Source: Bacillus sp. ISL-45
GTDB lineage: Bacteria > Bacillota > Bacilli > Bacillales > Cytobacillaceae
Length of the DNA: 64,000 nt
Assembly: GCF_018613195.1 (NCBI RefSeq)
Contig: NZ_JAGGQQ010000003.1
Span: forward strand, 62,001 to 126,000
Direction of reading: 5' to 3'
Both the position numbers and the translations under genes were made by a program. This document shows positions 56,229 to 62,893 of the stretch, in pieces. Below the pieces are notes generated by a model, which was not told the origin of the DNA, did not search any database, and worked only from the letters and a program-made list of their open reading frames with translations. Within the stretch, counting starts at the first letter, position 1; each line of letters begins with the position of its first letter.

Positions 56229-56418
56229 AAAAGGGCTCTTTTCTCAAACTTTTTGCTATTGACCGCAAAATAGGATGAATGAACTATGTTTCCTTGCAAA
56301 GTTGATTCTAAGAATGAGAAAAGAGCATGCAAACTTTATTCCGACCTACTAATTAGCTTTAGATTATTTTAAAATCGTCTTTAGGATTTTAACAACAATC
56401 TTTACGAAAACAACCTAA
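56229..56418. repeat. Complete A-B repeat element between ywiC and the narI-like gene
   Basis: A module from GCTCTTTTCTC (56231) to GAGAAAAGAGC (about 56326), then B module ending GGATTTTAACAACAATCTTT-ACGAAAAC near 56412. Its orientation is opposite to the fabH-fabF array. The 330 bp between the two genes hold this, the ywiC promoter and a terminator. Confidence 0.8.
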
Positions 56419-56421
56419 AGA

Positions 56422-56459
56422 AAAGAAGAGGCTGAAATTCTGCCATCAGCCTCTTCTTT
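56422..56459 (-). terminator. Terminator at the end of the narI-like gene
   Basis: A 14-bp stem AAAGAAGAGGCTGA / TCAGCCTCTTCTTT with a 10-base loop; the stop codon lies inside the stem, and TTTTCTTTA follows on the minus strand. Confidence 0.8.
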
Positions 56460-56874
56460 CGAAATGCAATTTTAAAAATATTTTCTTTAAATATAAGTGC
56501 GGTTTTAGCAAATAATAAATTTCCTTCGTGAATGCCAGACTCAATAGGAATAGGAATACAGTAATATAATGGACCTTCGAGAGAATGGAAACATCCATGA
56601 CCAGGCTCATGTCCGGCTGCAGTTGGGCAAGGCTGATGAGCCATCTTAACAGCAATACTGGTTCGTTCGCTATGCTGCTTGACATCACGATCGCAATACC
56701 TGTCGCCGTGCTGGCGGCCATAAGTGTTTTGACGACGCCCAGCAGAAGCCTCCCTGCTTTCGAACGTGTTCCTTCCTCTCTCGATGCATCGTACTGCCAG
56801 ACTAGTCCCATCGCCACAATTGCCACAACAGAATATGGATAAACAATCCACAAAAAAATTTGCAGCATTTCCAT
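56446..56874 (-). CDS. Truncated NarI-like membrane protein
   Basis: A 142-residue protein with three to four membrane helices. The start MEMLQIFLWIVYPYSVV and the stretch LLLRWLISLAQLQPDMSLVMDVSILSKVHYI resemble the cytochrome b subunit NarI of nitrate reductase. NarI is about 225 residues; the helix with its first pair of heme-binding histidines is missing, and the later TRLVH motif reads TKEIY. Only H102 (KVH) remains of the four ligands. It probably does not carry two hemes. AGGTGAG precedes the ATG at 56874. A weak FNR box lies upstream. It could also be a different small membrane subunit. Confidence 0.6.
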   Translation of the reverse strand: MEMLQIFLWIVYPYSVVAIVAMGLVWQYDASREEGTRSKAGRLLLGVVKTLMAASTATGIAIVMSSSIANEPVLLLRWLISLAQLQPDMSLVMDVSILSKVHYITVFLFLLSLAFTKEIYYLLKPHLYLKKIFLKLHFERRG

Positions 56875-56917
56875 CGCTCTCACCTCACACATATGTCACA
56901 ACCTGAACCCCATTAAC

Positions 56918-56960
56918 ATTCTAACCGGGCAGGTATAAAGTGGCAGTGACAAAAGTCGCC
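56918..56960 (-). promoter_or_regulatory. Possible FNR promoter of the narI-like gene
   Basis: -10 TAGAAT (56923-56918) and, in the 41.5-bp register, AGTGACAAAAGTCGCC (56945-56960, plus strand), 7 of 10 fixed FNR positions. Confidence 0.45.
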
Positions 56961-57008
56961 GTATATGTCTAAAATAAGAACTTTTCTAGCTAAACCTTGA
57001 AGGACCTA

Positions 57009-57040
57009 GAGGAAATCACCTATTTTTTGATGATTTCCTC
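57009..57040 (-). terminator. Hairpin at the end of mobB
   Basis: Stem GAGGAAATCA / TGATTTCCTC (57009-57018, 57031-57040) containing the mobB stop; there is no good U-tail, so termination is uncertain. Confidence 0.45.
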
Positions 57041-57535
57041 TAAAATCCAGCTAACTCCATCATCCATATTAAGAACAGGAAGTGCAATATCCTTTAATAA
57101 GTTTAGCAGACCCGGATCCCGGCATAAGACGACCTGGATATTCTGAAGCTTTTCCACTAGCTCCAGATCTCTTTCATCACGCAGGATGACCGCCTTGGGA
57201 AAGGGCTCATTCTTATAGCCTTCTATCAATATTACATCTGGCTTGAAGAAGGAAAGCATGTCTATTTCTTCAGCAAGGGACCATGAACCGTTTTCAGCAT
57301 GGATGATCATCCTGCCTCCTCCTTCTACAAGTGAGACAGCGGCTCCAGCCTTAATATGCTTATCTGAATCCTTTGCCTCAACAACTTCCGGCTTGCCGCC
57401 ATGCCCATGATGTTTCACTGTCGCTACCTTAAGGCCAGCTGCAGTCAGCTGTTTAATCAACATCAGGCTAAGCGTGGTTTTGCCGCTGTTTTGGTACCCT
57501 GCAATCTGGAACAGCACCGGTTTTACCAAGGCCAT
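57020..57535 (-). CDS. mobB: Molybdopterin-guanine dinucleotide biosynthesis protein MobB
   Basis: A GTP-binding protein that assists MobA in attaching GMP to molybdopterin for enzymes such as nitrate reductase. The P-loop GYQNSGKT is at residues 13-20, followed by KVATVKHHGHGG, the family second motif. Length is 171 residues. It overlaps the moeA end by 13 bp, so the two are coupled. mobA itself is not in this window. Confidence 0.95.
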   Translation of the reverse strand: MALVKPVLFQIAGYQNSGKTTLSLMLIKQLTAAGLKVATVKHHGHGGKPEVVEAKDSDKHIKAGAAVSLVEGGGRMIIHAENGSWSLAEEIDMLSFFKPDVILIEGYKNEPFPKAVILRDERDLELVEKLQNIQVVLCRDPGLLNLLKDIALPVLNMDDGVSWILEEIIKK

Positions 57536-58788
57536 TCGCTGCCCGCATGGTCTTCGAGCATCAGGACCTCCACCTCGGTTCCCTGTTCAAAACCTCTCGT
57601 GCCGCCAGGCAGAATCATGAGGGAGTTAGCCCCGGCAAGGCTCATGATGATGTTTGATTTATCCAGACCGCTTGGTGTCACTACCAGTTTTCCATTCTCG
57701 ATTGTCAGGGCACTCCTTACAAATCTAGTGAATGGATTTGCTTTAGGGAAATTGGCATCAAGAATGGCTTTCTCCTTCCTCAAATGAGGCTGACCAGTGA
57801 ACAGCATCGTCCTGATGATTGGACGGGCGAACAATTCAAAACCTACATAGCAAGCAGAAGGGTTTCCTGACAGACCGAACAATACCTTCCCGTCAAGCTG
57901 GGCTACAGTAGTGACGCTTCCAGGCCTCATCGCTACCTTATTGAACAACACCTCTGCTCCAAGCTTTGCATAGATTTCCGGGAGATAGTCATAGTCCCCG
58001 ACAGAAACCCCACCGGTTGTAATGAATAAGTCCACTTCCTCAATCGCTTTGCTCACTGCATCGAAGCATGTATCAAAATCATCTGGCAGCTGTCCAAAGT
58101 ATTTCACTTCTGCACCGGCACGAAGAATTTGTGCGGAGATCATATAAGAGTTGCTGTTGCGAATTTTTCCCGGCTCAAGCGGTTCATCGACATCCAGCAA
58201 TTCAGTCCCTGTTGCATAAAGGCCAATTACCGGCTTCTTTGCTACTGGTACTTTTGCATACCCGAAAGTTGCCAGCATCGCCTGGATTCCCGGATTGATG
58301 AAGGTGCCTTTTTTTACAAGGACCTCCCCTTCCTTTGCATCCTCACCGCGGTAGGAAACATTGTCTCCTTTATTATGTTTCCGCTTTGTTTCCATATATT
58401 TTTTTCCATCACGCTCTGCTTCTTTAGCTAATTCCAGCATAACAACAGCGTCAGCTCCAACAGGCATCTGGGCGCCTGTCATAATCCTGACAGCCTGGAA
58501 CGGTCCAAGTTCTTTATCCGTTAGCATACCTGCTCCGATATGGTCAACCACTTCGAATTCAACCGCGTGATTTTGAGAGGCTTCCTGTGTATCGACAGAA
58601 CGAATCGCATATCCATCGTATGGAGCTCTGTCAAAATGAGGCACATCACTGGTTGCTTTCAAGTCCTCTGAAAGATAGCGTCCAAAGCTTTCATTTATTG
58701 AAACATATTCAGTGGAGCCTTTTTTCTTATGCTCCATCACTCTCTTAACTGCCTCTCCAATTGGAATAGGGTTTCTTTTTTCTAACAT
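57523..58788 (-). CDS. moeA: Molybdenum insertase MoeA
   Basis: Inserts molybdenum into molybdopterin adenylate to give active cofactor. Features are VPHFDRAPYDGYAIRSVDT near residue 52, the ITTGGVSVGDYDYL segment, and GLSGNPSACYVGFELF. The C-terminal small barrel is present. Length is 421 residues. AGGAG precedes the ATG at 58788. First gene of a moeA-mobB operon. A hexamer TATAAT lies at 58840-58835. Confidence 0.95.
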   Translation of the reverse strand: MLEKRNPIPIGEAVKRVMEHKKKGSTEYVSINESFGRYLSEDLKATSDVPHFDRAPYDGYAIRSVDTQEASQNHAVEFEVVDHIGAGMLTDKELGPFQAVRIMTGAQMPVGADAVVMLELAKEAERDGKKYMETKRKHNKGDNVSYRGEDAKEGEVLVKKGTFINPGIQAMLATFGYAKVPVAKKPVIGLYATGTELLDVDEPLEPGKIRNSNSYMISAQILRAGAEVKYFGQLPDDFDTCFDAVSKAIEEVDLFITTGGVSVGDYDYLPEIYAKLGAEVLFNKVAMRPGSVTTVAQLDGKVLFGLSGNPSACYVGFELFARPIIRTMLFTGQPHLRKEKAILDANFPKANPFTRFVRSALTIENGKLVVTPSGLDKSNIIMSLAGANSLMILPGGTRGFEQGTEVEVLMLEDHAGSEWPW

Positions 58789-58834
58789 ATAATCAGCTCC
58801 TATTGCAGGCTTAACTTATAAATATACCCTTTTC

Positions 58835-58877
58835 ATTATAAGAGTAATGTAAAAATGAAAACATAACAAACCTCACA
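58835..58877 (-). promoter_or_regulatory. moeA promoter with a weak FNR half-site
   Basis: -10 TATAAT (58840-58835). In the 41.5-bp register the half-site TGTGA (58877-58873) is perfect but the opposing half (TTATG) matches only two of five. Confidence 0.4.
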
Positions 58878-58924
58878 GTATTCTCTCATAAAATCTCCCG
58901 AAAATATGTAGATTTTTTGTGAAG

Positions 58925-58967
58925 TGTGATGCACATCACCAAGCAGTAAAACCATTTCCTTTATGAT
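58925..58967 (+). promoter_or_regulatory. FNR-dependent promoter of ric
   Basis: FNR box TGTGATGCACATCACC (58925-58940), 9 of 10 fixed positions, and -10 TATGAT (58962-58967). The centre is 41.5 bp before the predicted start at 58974. Confidence 0.88.
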
Positions 58968-59009
58968 GAGTATGTAAACAGTATTAAATAATCTCCTGGA
59001 GGTACTTAT

Positions 59010-59708
59010 ATGAAAATGCCTTTTGATCAAAATTCTTTAGTTAAAGATATTGTCAATATATTCCCTCAATCAAGTGATTTGTTCAAGCAAAATAGACTGG
59101 ATTTCTGCTGTGGCGGCAATCGTCCTCTAGCGGAAGCGGCGGCTGAACAAAACCTGGACGTGCCGGCAATCATGGAGGCACTCGAAGAATTATATCGAAA
59201 GCATAACGGCGCTCCAGAAAGTATGGAGGTCTGGACAGAAACTGACTCAGCAGAATTGATCGACCATATCAAGAACAAATACCACCGCGAACTTGAAGAA
59301 GAGTTAAAACTGCTAAGCCCGTATGTAACAAAGGTCGCTAAAGTGCACGGTGACCGCCACGATGAACTTTTGAAGGTCTATGAGCTTTTCTATAAGTTGA
59401 AGAAGGAGCTCCTGGAGCATACCGCAAAAGAAGAAGCAACTGTCTTCCCGCTATTGCTGCAGCTTGATACCGCAAATGATGTAGAACGTTCTGAAATGAT
59501 CGCAGAAATCACAGAACTTGAGAAGGAACATGACCATGCCGGCTCAATCCTAAAGCAACTGCGTGAAATAACAGCTGACTTCAATCCGCCAATCGATGCG
59601 TGCGGAACGTACCGCTTGGTATACAAGCGTCTTGAGGCGCTGGAATCACATACCTTCATGCATGTCCATCTAGAAAACAACATCCTGTTTCCAAGGTATA
59701 TCGCCTAA
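59010..59708 (+). CDS. ric: Iron-sulfur cluster repair di-iron protein (RIC/ScdA/YtfE)
   Basis: Repairs iron-sulfur clusters damaged by nitric oxide or peroxide. The N-terminal ScdA domain has C33-C34-G-G, and the hemerythrin-like C-terminal domain has the iron-binding pattern H...E: IDHIKNKYHREL, KVHGDRHDEL, LLEHTAKEE, LEKEHDHAGS, ESHTFMHVHLENNILFP. Length is 232 residues. GGAGG seven bases upstream sets the ATG. Its FNR promoter ties it to anaerobic growth on nitrate, where NO arises as a by-product. Confidence 0.95.
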   Translation: MKMPFDQNSLVKDIVNIFPQSSDLFKQNRLDFCCGGNRPLAEAAAEQNLDVPAIMEALEELYRKHNGAPESMEVWTETDSAELIDHIKNKYHRELEEELKLLSPYVTKVAKVHGDRHDELLKVYELFYKLKKELLEHTAKEEATVFPLLLQLDTANDVERSEMIAEITELEKEHDHAGSILKQLREITADFNPPIDACGTYRLVYKRLEALESHTFMHVHLENNILFPRYIA

Positions 59709-59717
59709 CCAGTTAGA

Positions 59718-59749
59718 ATGCCCCAATCAATTAATGATGGGGCATTTTT
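59718..59749 (+). terminator. Terminator of ric
   Basis: Eight-bp stem ATGCCCCA / TGGGGCAT (59718-59725, 59738-59745) with TTTTT beyond. Confidence 0.85.
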
Positions 59750-59763
59750 CATTACAGCTTACG

Positions 59764-61275
59764 TTATAATGCACCGGAGAAAAGCCGCGCGAACGATTCC
59801 TTCGTTCGTTCCCAAAGCCCGCGCTTATGATATTTAACAGGACTGATTTTCTCCGAGTCCTCAAGATCCTCTTCATAATGAGCCACAAGGTCCCTGATCG
59901 AACTTGTACCAAACAAAAATACATTGACCTCGAAATTCAGATGAAAGCTCCGCATGTCTAAATTGGCTGTGCCAATCGAGGCGATATTCCCATCAACGAT
60001 GATGACCTTCTGGTGCAAAAACCCTTTTTTGTACGAGTAAATCTCTGCCCCGTTCCGTAATAGCTCAGAATAGTAAGAACGGCTCGCATATTGCGTCAGG
60101 TAGCTGTCATTGATTTCAGGGACCATGATCCTGACTTCAATCCCCTTTGCTGCGGCAACTCTCAATGCCGTGCGGATTGCTTCGTCAGGGACAAAATAAG
60201 GGGTAGCAATCCAAATCGATTTTGTTGCACAGGACATCATCGTATAGTAAAAATCACTCATGATTCCCTGCTGAGTATCCGGACCGCTTGGCACGACCTG
60301 GATAGCCCCATCGAGTTCATCTTCATCATGGGGATTTTTCACGGCTCGCTTATTTCCCAGCACTTTCTCGCCGCTGACATATTCCCAATCAAGCAAAAAG
60401 ACATTATGAAGGGTATACACAGCCTCACCGGTCAGCACCATATGCGTATCACGCCAGAAACCGATTTTATCATCTTCTCCTAAATATTCTACTCCAACGT
60501 TCAAACCTCCGACAAATCCAATCTCCCCATCGATAATGACAATTTTTCTGTGATTTCGAAAGTTGAACTTCTGATTGAAGAACCCGTATTTTAGCGGGGA
60601 GAACGGTGCCGCTTTAATGCCCGCCTCCTGCATGTCTTTAAGGTCGCTCACTGCGAACTTCATGCTTCCGGCAGCATCGAACATGAATAAAACCTCGACA
60701 CCTTGCTTTGCCTTTTCAATCAGGATATCTATAATCTCCCGTCCAAGGCGATCAGACCTGAAAATATAGTATTCCATATGGATGAATCTTTCTGCTTCCC
60801 GTAATTTCTTTTTCAGTTCGGCAAAGGTTTCTTCTCCATTTTTCAGGATCTTTGCCCTGGAGGCAGTTGTTATCGGTGTCAACGTTGCATTTTTTGCATA
60901 CTTGGCGAAGCATTGCTGATTTTCAATCAAAAAAGAAAGGTCCCTCGACTCTTCCTTCCTCATCAGTTTTTCCCACTGGTCACGGTCTCTCGTCCGCTTG
61001 CTTTTATATAAATAACCCTTTAAATACAGCTGACCCGAAAATAAATAAAAGAAATAACCGCCCACGGGAAAAAGCAGCATGACATACATCCACATCAGCG
61101 TGTGCTGAGCCGAACGGTTTTCAAGCATCAATGAATACATGCTGATAAAAATGATCACCGCATAGATCAGTATGGCTGATACCTTGAAAGTCTGGCTATA
61201 GTCGGTAAAAAATACAATATAGAAACATGCCATTAAAATAAATACAAATAAAAATTCCAGTCTTCTTTTTAGCAT
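59764..61275 (-). CDS. Cardiolipin synthase (second copy)
   Basis: A full-length cardiolipin synthase of 503 residues, the same length as the first one. Two N-terminal helices (about 8-24 and 30-50) precede the HKD sites H242-x-K244-x4-D249 and H421-x-K423-x4-D428. GGAG precedes the ATG at 61275. It converges on ric. The two copies share the order of motifs throughout but differ at many positions, so they are old paralogues. The first is most likely the housekeeping enzyme because it is in the conserved region, while this one sits in the anaerobic island. Confidence 0.94.
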   Translation of the reverse strand: MLKRRLEFLFVFILMACFYIVFFTDYSQTFKVSAILIYAVIIFISMYSLMLENRSAQHTLMWMYVMLLFPVGGYFFYLFSGQLYLKGYLYKSKRTRDRDQWEKLMRKEESRDLSFLIENQQCFAKYAKNATLTPITTASRAKILKNGEETFAELKKKLREAERFIHMEYYIFRSDRLGREIIDILIEKAKQGVEVLFMFDAAGSMKFAVSDLKDMQEAGIKAAPFSPLKYGFFNQKFNFRNHRKIVIIDGEIGFVGGLNVGVEYLGEDDKIGFWRDTHMVLTGEAVYTLHNVFLLDWEYVSGEKVLGNKRAVKNPHDEDELDGAIQVVPSGPDTQQGIMSDFYYTMMSCATKSIWIATPYFVPDEAIRTALRVAAAKGIEVRIMVPEINDSYLTQYASRSYYSELLRNGAEIYSYKKGFLHQKVIIVDGNIASIGTANLDMRSFHLNFEVNVFLFGTSSIRDLVAHYEEDLEDSEKISPVKYHKRGLWERTKESFARLFSGAL

Positions 61276-61384
61276 TCAGCATTCTCCAACAAGTTTATAG
61301 TAGATTCATGTATACCCATAAACCATTTGTCCGGAAACATAGTATGTCCAAATTTTCCATACGCGCCAAAGTAAAAAGATCATG

Positions 61385-61556
61385 AAAAATGGTTTCGTGA
61401 AGATTGTTGTTAAAATTCTAAAGACCATTTTAACGTAATATAAAGCCATCTTGCAGGTCGGCAGTCAGTTTGCATGCTCTTTTCTCACAAAAGAGTCAAC
61501 TTTGCGAAGGAATCCGATTTTGTAGTCAATTGCAGCAAAGTTTGAGAAAAGAGCCT
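61385..61556. repeat. B-A repeat element between cls2 and moaA
   Basis: A B module (GATTGTTGTTAAAATTCTAA...CCATTTTAACG, from 61398) is followed by an A module from GCTCTTTTCTC (61477) to GAGAAAAGAGC (61556 end). Orientation matches the fabH-fabF array. It fills most of this 314-bp gap. Confidence 0.8.
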
Positions 61557-61561
61557 AAAAA

Positions 61562-61591
61562 AACAATAAAAAAGACCCCCGAAGGAGTCTT
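61562..61591 (-). terminator. Terminator of moaA
   Basis: Minus-strand stem AAGACTCC, loop TTCG, GGGGTCTT, followed by TTTTATTGTTTT; the stop codon overlaps the stem. Confidence 0.85.
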
Positions 61592-62606
61592 AGCCGCCAA
61601 TATAGGACATTTCGATTTTCTTTCTGTTCGCAACTGTTTCAGCCGTTCTTTCATCAGAATAACGGTCATCTCTATGATTCCAAACGTCCGTAATACGGCC
61701 GCGGAGTTCACCATCTGTAGCGCCAGCGCGCATGAAGTCGCGGATGTCGTGGCCATTGCCATTGAACAGGCATGTGAATATCTGGCCATTCGCTGACAAA
61801 CGTGACCTTGTGCAGCTTGAGCAGAATGACTCTGATACCGATGAGATGAAACCGACATTAATATCCGTTCCTTTATAACGGTATTTTTTCGCGACTTCAC
61901 CGAAATACTCAGGATCAACTGGTTCTAATTCATAATGCTGGCTCAAAAGGTCATGGATCTGCTTCTTCGTGATGACATCATCCATTTTCCAGCCATTCGT
62001 ACTACCTACATCCATGAATTCAATGTAGCGGAGCTCCAGGCCTTCTTTTTTGCAGAATTCGGCCATTGGGAGAATCTCAGTATCATTGAGTCCCTTTTTG
62101 ACTACCATATTGATCTTAACGCCCAAGCCAGCTTTCTTCGCTGACTCAATTCCTTTTAATACCGGACCTACACCAACATTCCGGCCATTAATTTCGCCAA
62201 ACAATTCATCTTTTAAACTATCCAGGCTGATATTGACCCGCTTCAGTCCAGCAGCACGCAGCTCCTCTGCATACTTCGGCAGCATTACGCCATTGGTGGT
62301 CAAAGCGATATCCTTTAATCCTTCAATCTCATTCAGCATCTTGACGAGGATTGGCAAATCCTTGCGCATCAGTGGCTCCCCGCCTGTAAGCCTGATCTTT
62401 TCCACCCCAAGTTCTATGAATAACCTGGCCACACGTTCAATTTCTTCATATGACAATAGCTCGCTTTTAGGAAGGAAAGCGAAATCAGGGCCAAAGATTT
62501 CGGCAGGCATACAATACTGACAGCGGAAATTACAACGATCTATAACAGAAATACGCAAGTCGCGTAGCGGTCTATTTAATTGGTCTTTGATTATGTTTTT
62601 CACCAT
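61590..62606 (-). CDS. moaA: GTP 3',8-cyclase MoaA
   Basis: Radical-SAM enzyme for the first step of molybdenum-cofactor synthesis, rearranging GTP. Its S-adenosylmethionine cluster cysteines are C25-x3-C29-x2-C32 (CNFRCQYC). The second cluster appears as [19 protein letters not shown], and the required C-terminal Gly-Gly is at 337-338. Length is 338 residues. The ribosome site GGAG is ten bases before the ATG at 62606. A strong FNR box upstream links cofactor supply to anaerobiosis. moaB, C, D and E are not in the window. Confidence 0.97.
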   Translation of the reverse strand: MVKNIIKDQLNRPLRDLRISVIDRCNFRCQYCMPAEIFGPDFAFLPKSELLSYEEIERVARLFIELGVEKIRLTGGEPLMRKDLPILVKMLNEIEGLKDIALTTNGVMLPKYAEELRAAGLKRVNISLDSLKDELFGEINGRNVGVGPVLKGIESAKKAGLGVKINMVVKKGLNDTEILPMAEFCKKEGLELRYIEFMDVGSTNGWKMDDVITKKQIHDLLSQHYELEPVDPEYFGEVAKKYRYKGTDINVGFISSVSESFCSSCTRSRLSANGQIFTCLFNGNGHDIRDFMRAGATDGELRGRITDVWNHRDDRYSDERTAETVANRKKIEMSYIGG

Positions 62607-62645
62607 TTTGTGTCAACTCCAATTATAGAAGTGATGAATACTGAA

Positions 62646-62688
62646 ATTGTAACAGCAACGCAGGTTCTTTACTGTTAATATTCTCACA
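62646..62688 (-). promoter_or_regulatory. FNR-dependent promoter of moaA
   Basis: Reading toward moaA: FNR box TGTGAGAATATTAACA (62688-62673), 9 of 10 fixed positions, then -10 TACAAT (62651-62646). The box centre lies 41.5 bp before the predicted start at 62639. Confidence 0.88.
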
Positions 62689-62807
62689 GTAACATCTTCA
62701 GTCCTCTATTAGAATAGTAGATTACATCCTTATGTCTATATTACAACATAAAAACTGCAAGGATAGTGTTTTTGTGTAGAAATGTCATCATGTTGTCATA
62801 ATATCAT

Positions 62808-62832
62808 ATAAAAAGCGCAAGCGCCTTAAGCA
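62808..62832. repeat. Truncated copy of the AAGCGC element
   Basis: AAAAAGCGCAAGCGCCTTAAG matches the first 20 bases of the elements at 3629 and 40275; nothing else of them remains. It lies next to the narK terminator hairpin. Confidence 0.55.
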
Positions 62833-62857
62833 GGAATTTCTTTTCGGTAAAGCAAGG

Positions 62858-62886
62858 AAAAGACCGCATCAGGGACGCAGTCTTTT
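62858..62886 (-). terminator. Terminator of the nitrate transporter gene
   Basis: Nine-bp stem AAAGACCGC (62859-62867) / GCAGTCTTT (62877-62885) with one G-U pair, followed by TTTTCC on the minus strand. Confidence 0.65.
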
Positions 62887-62893
62887 AAAAGGC

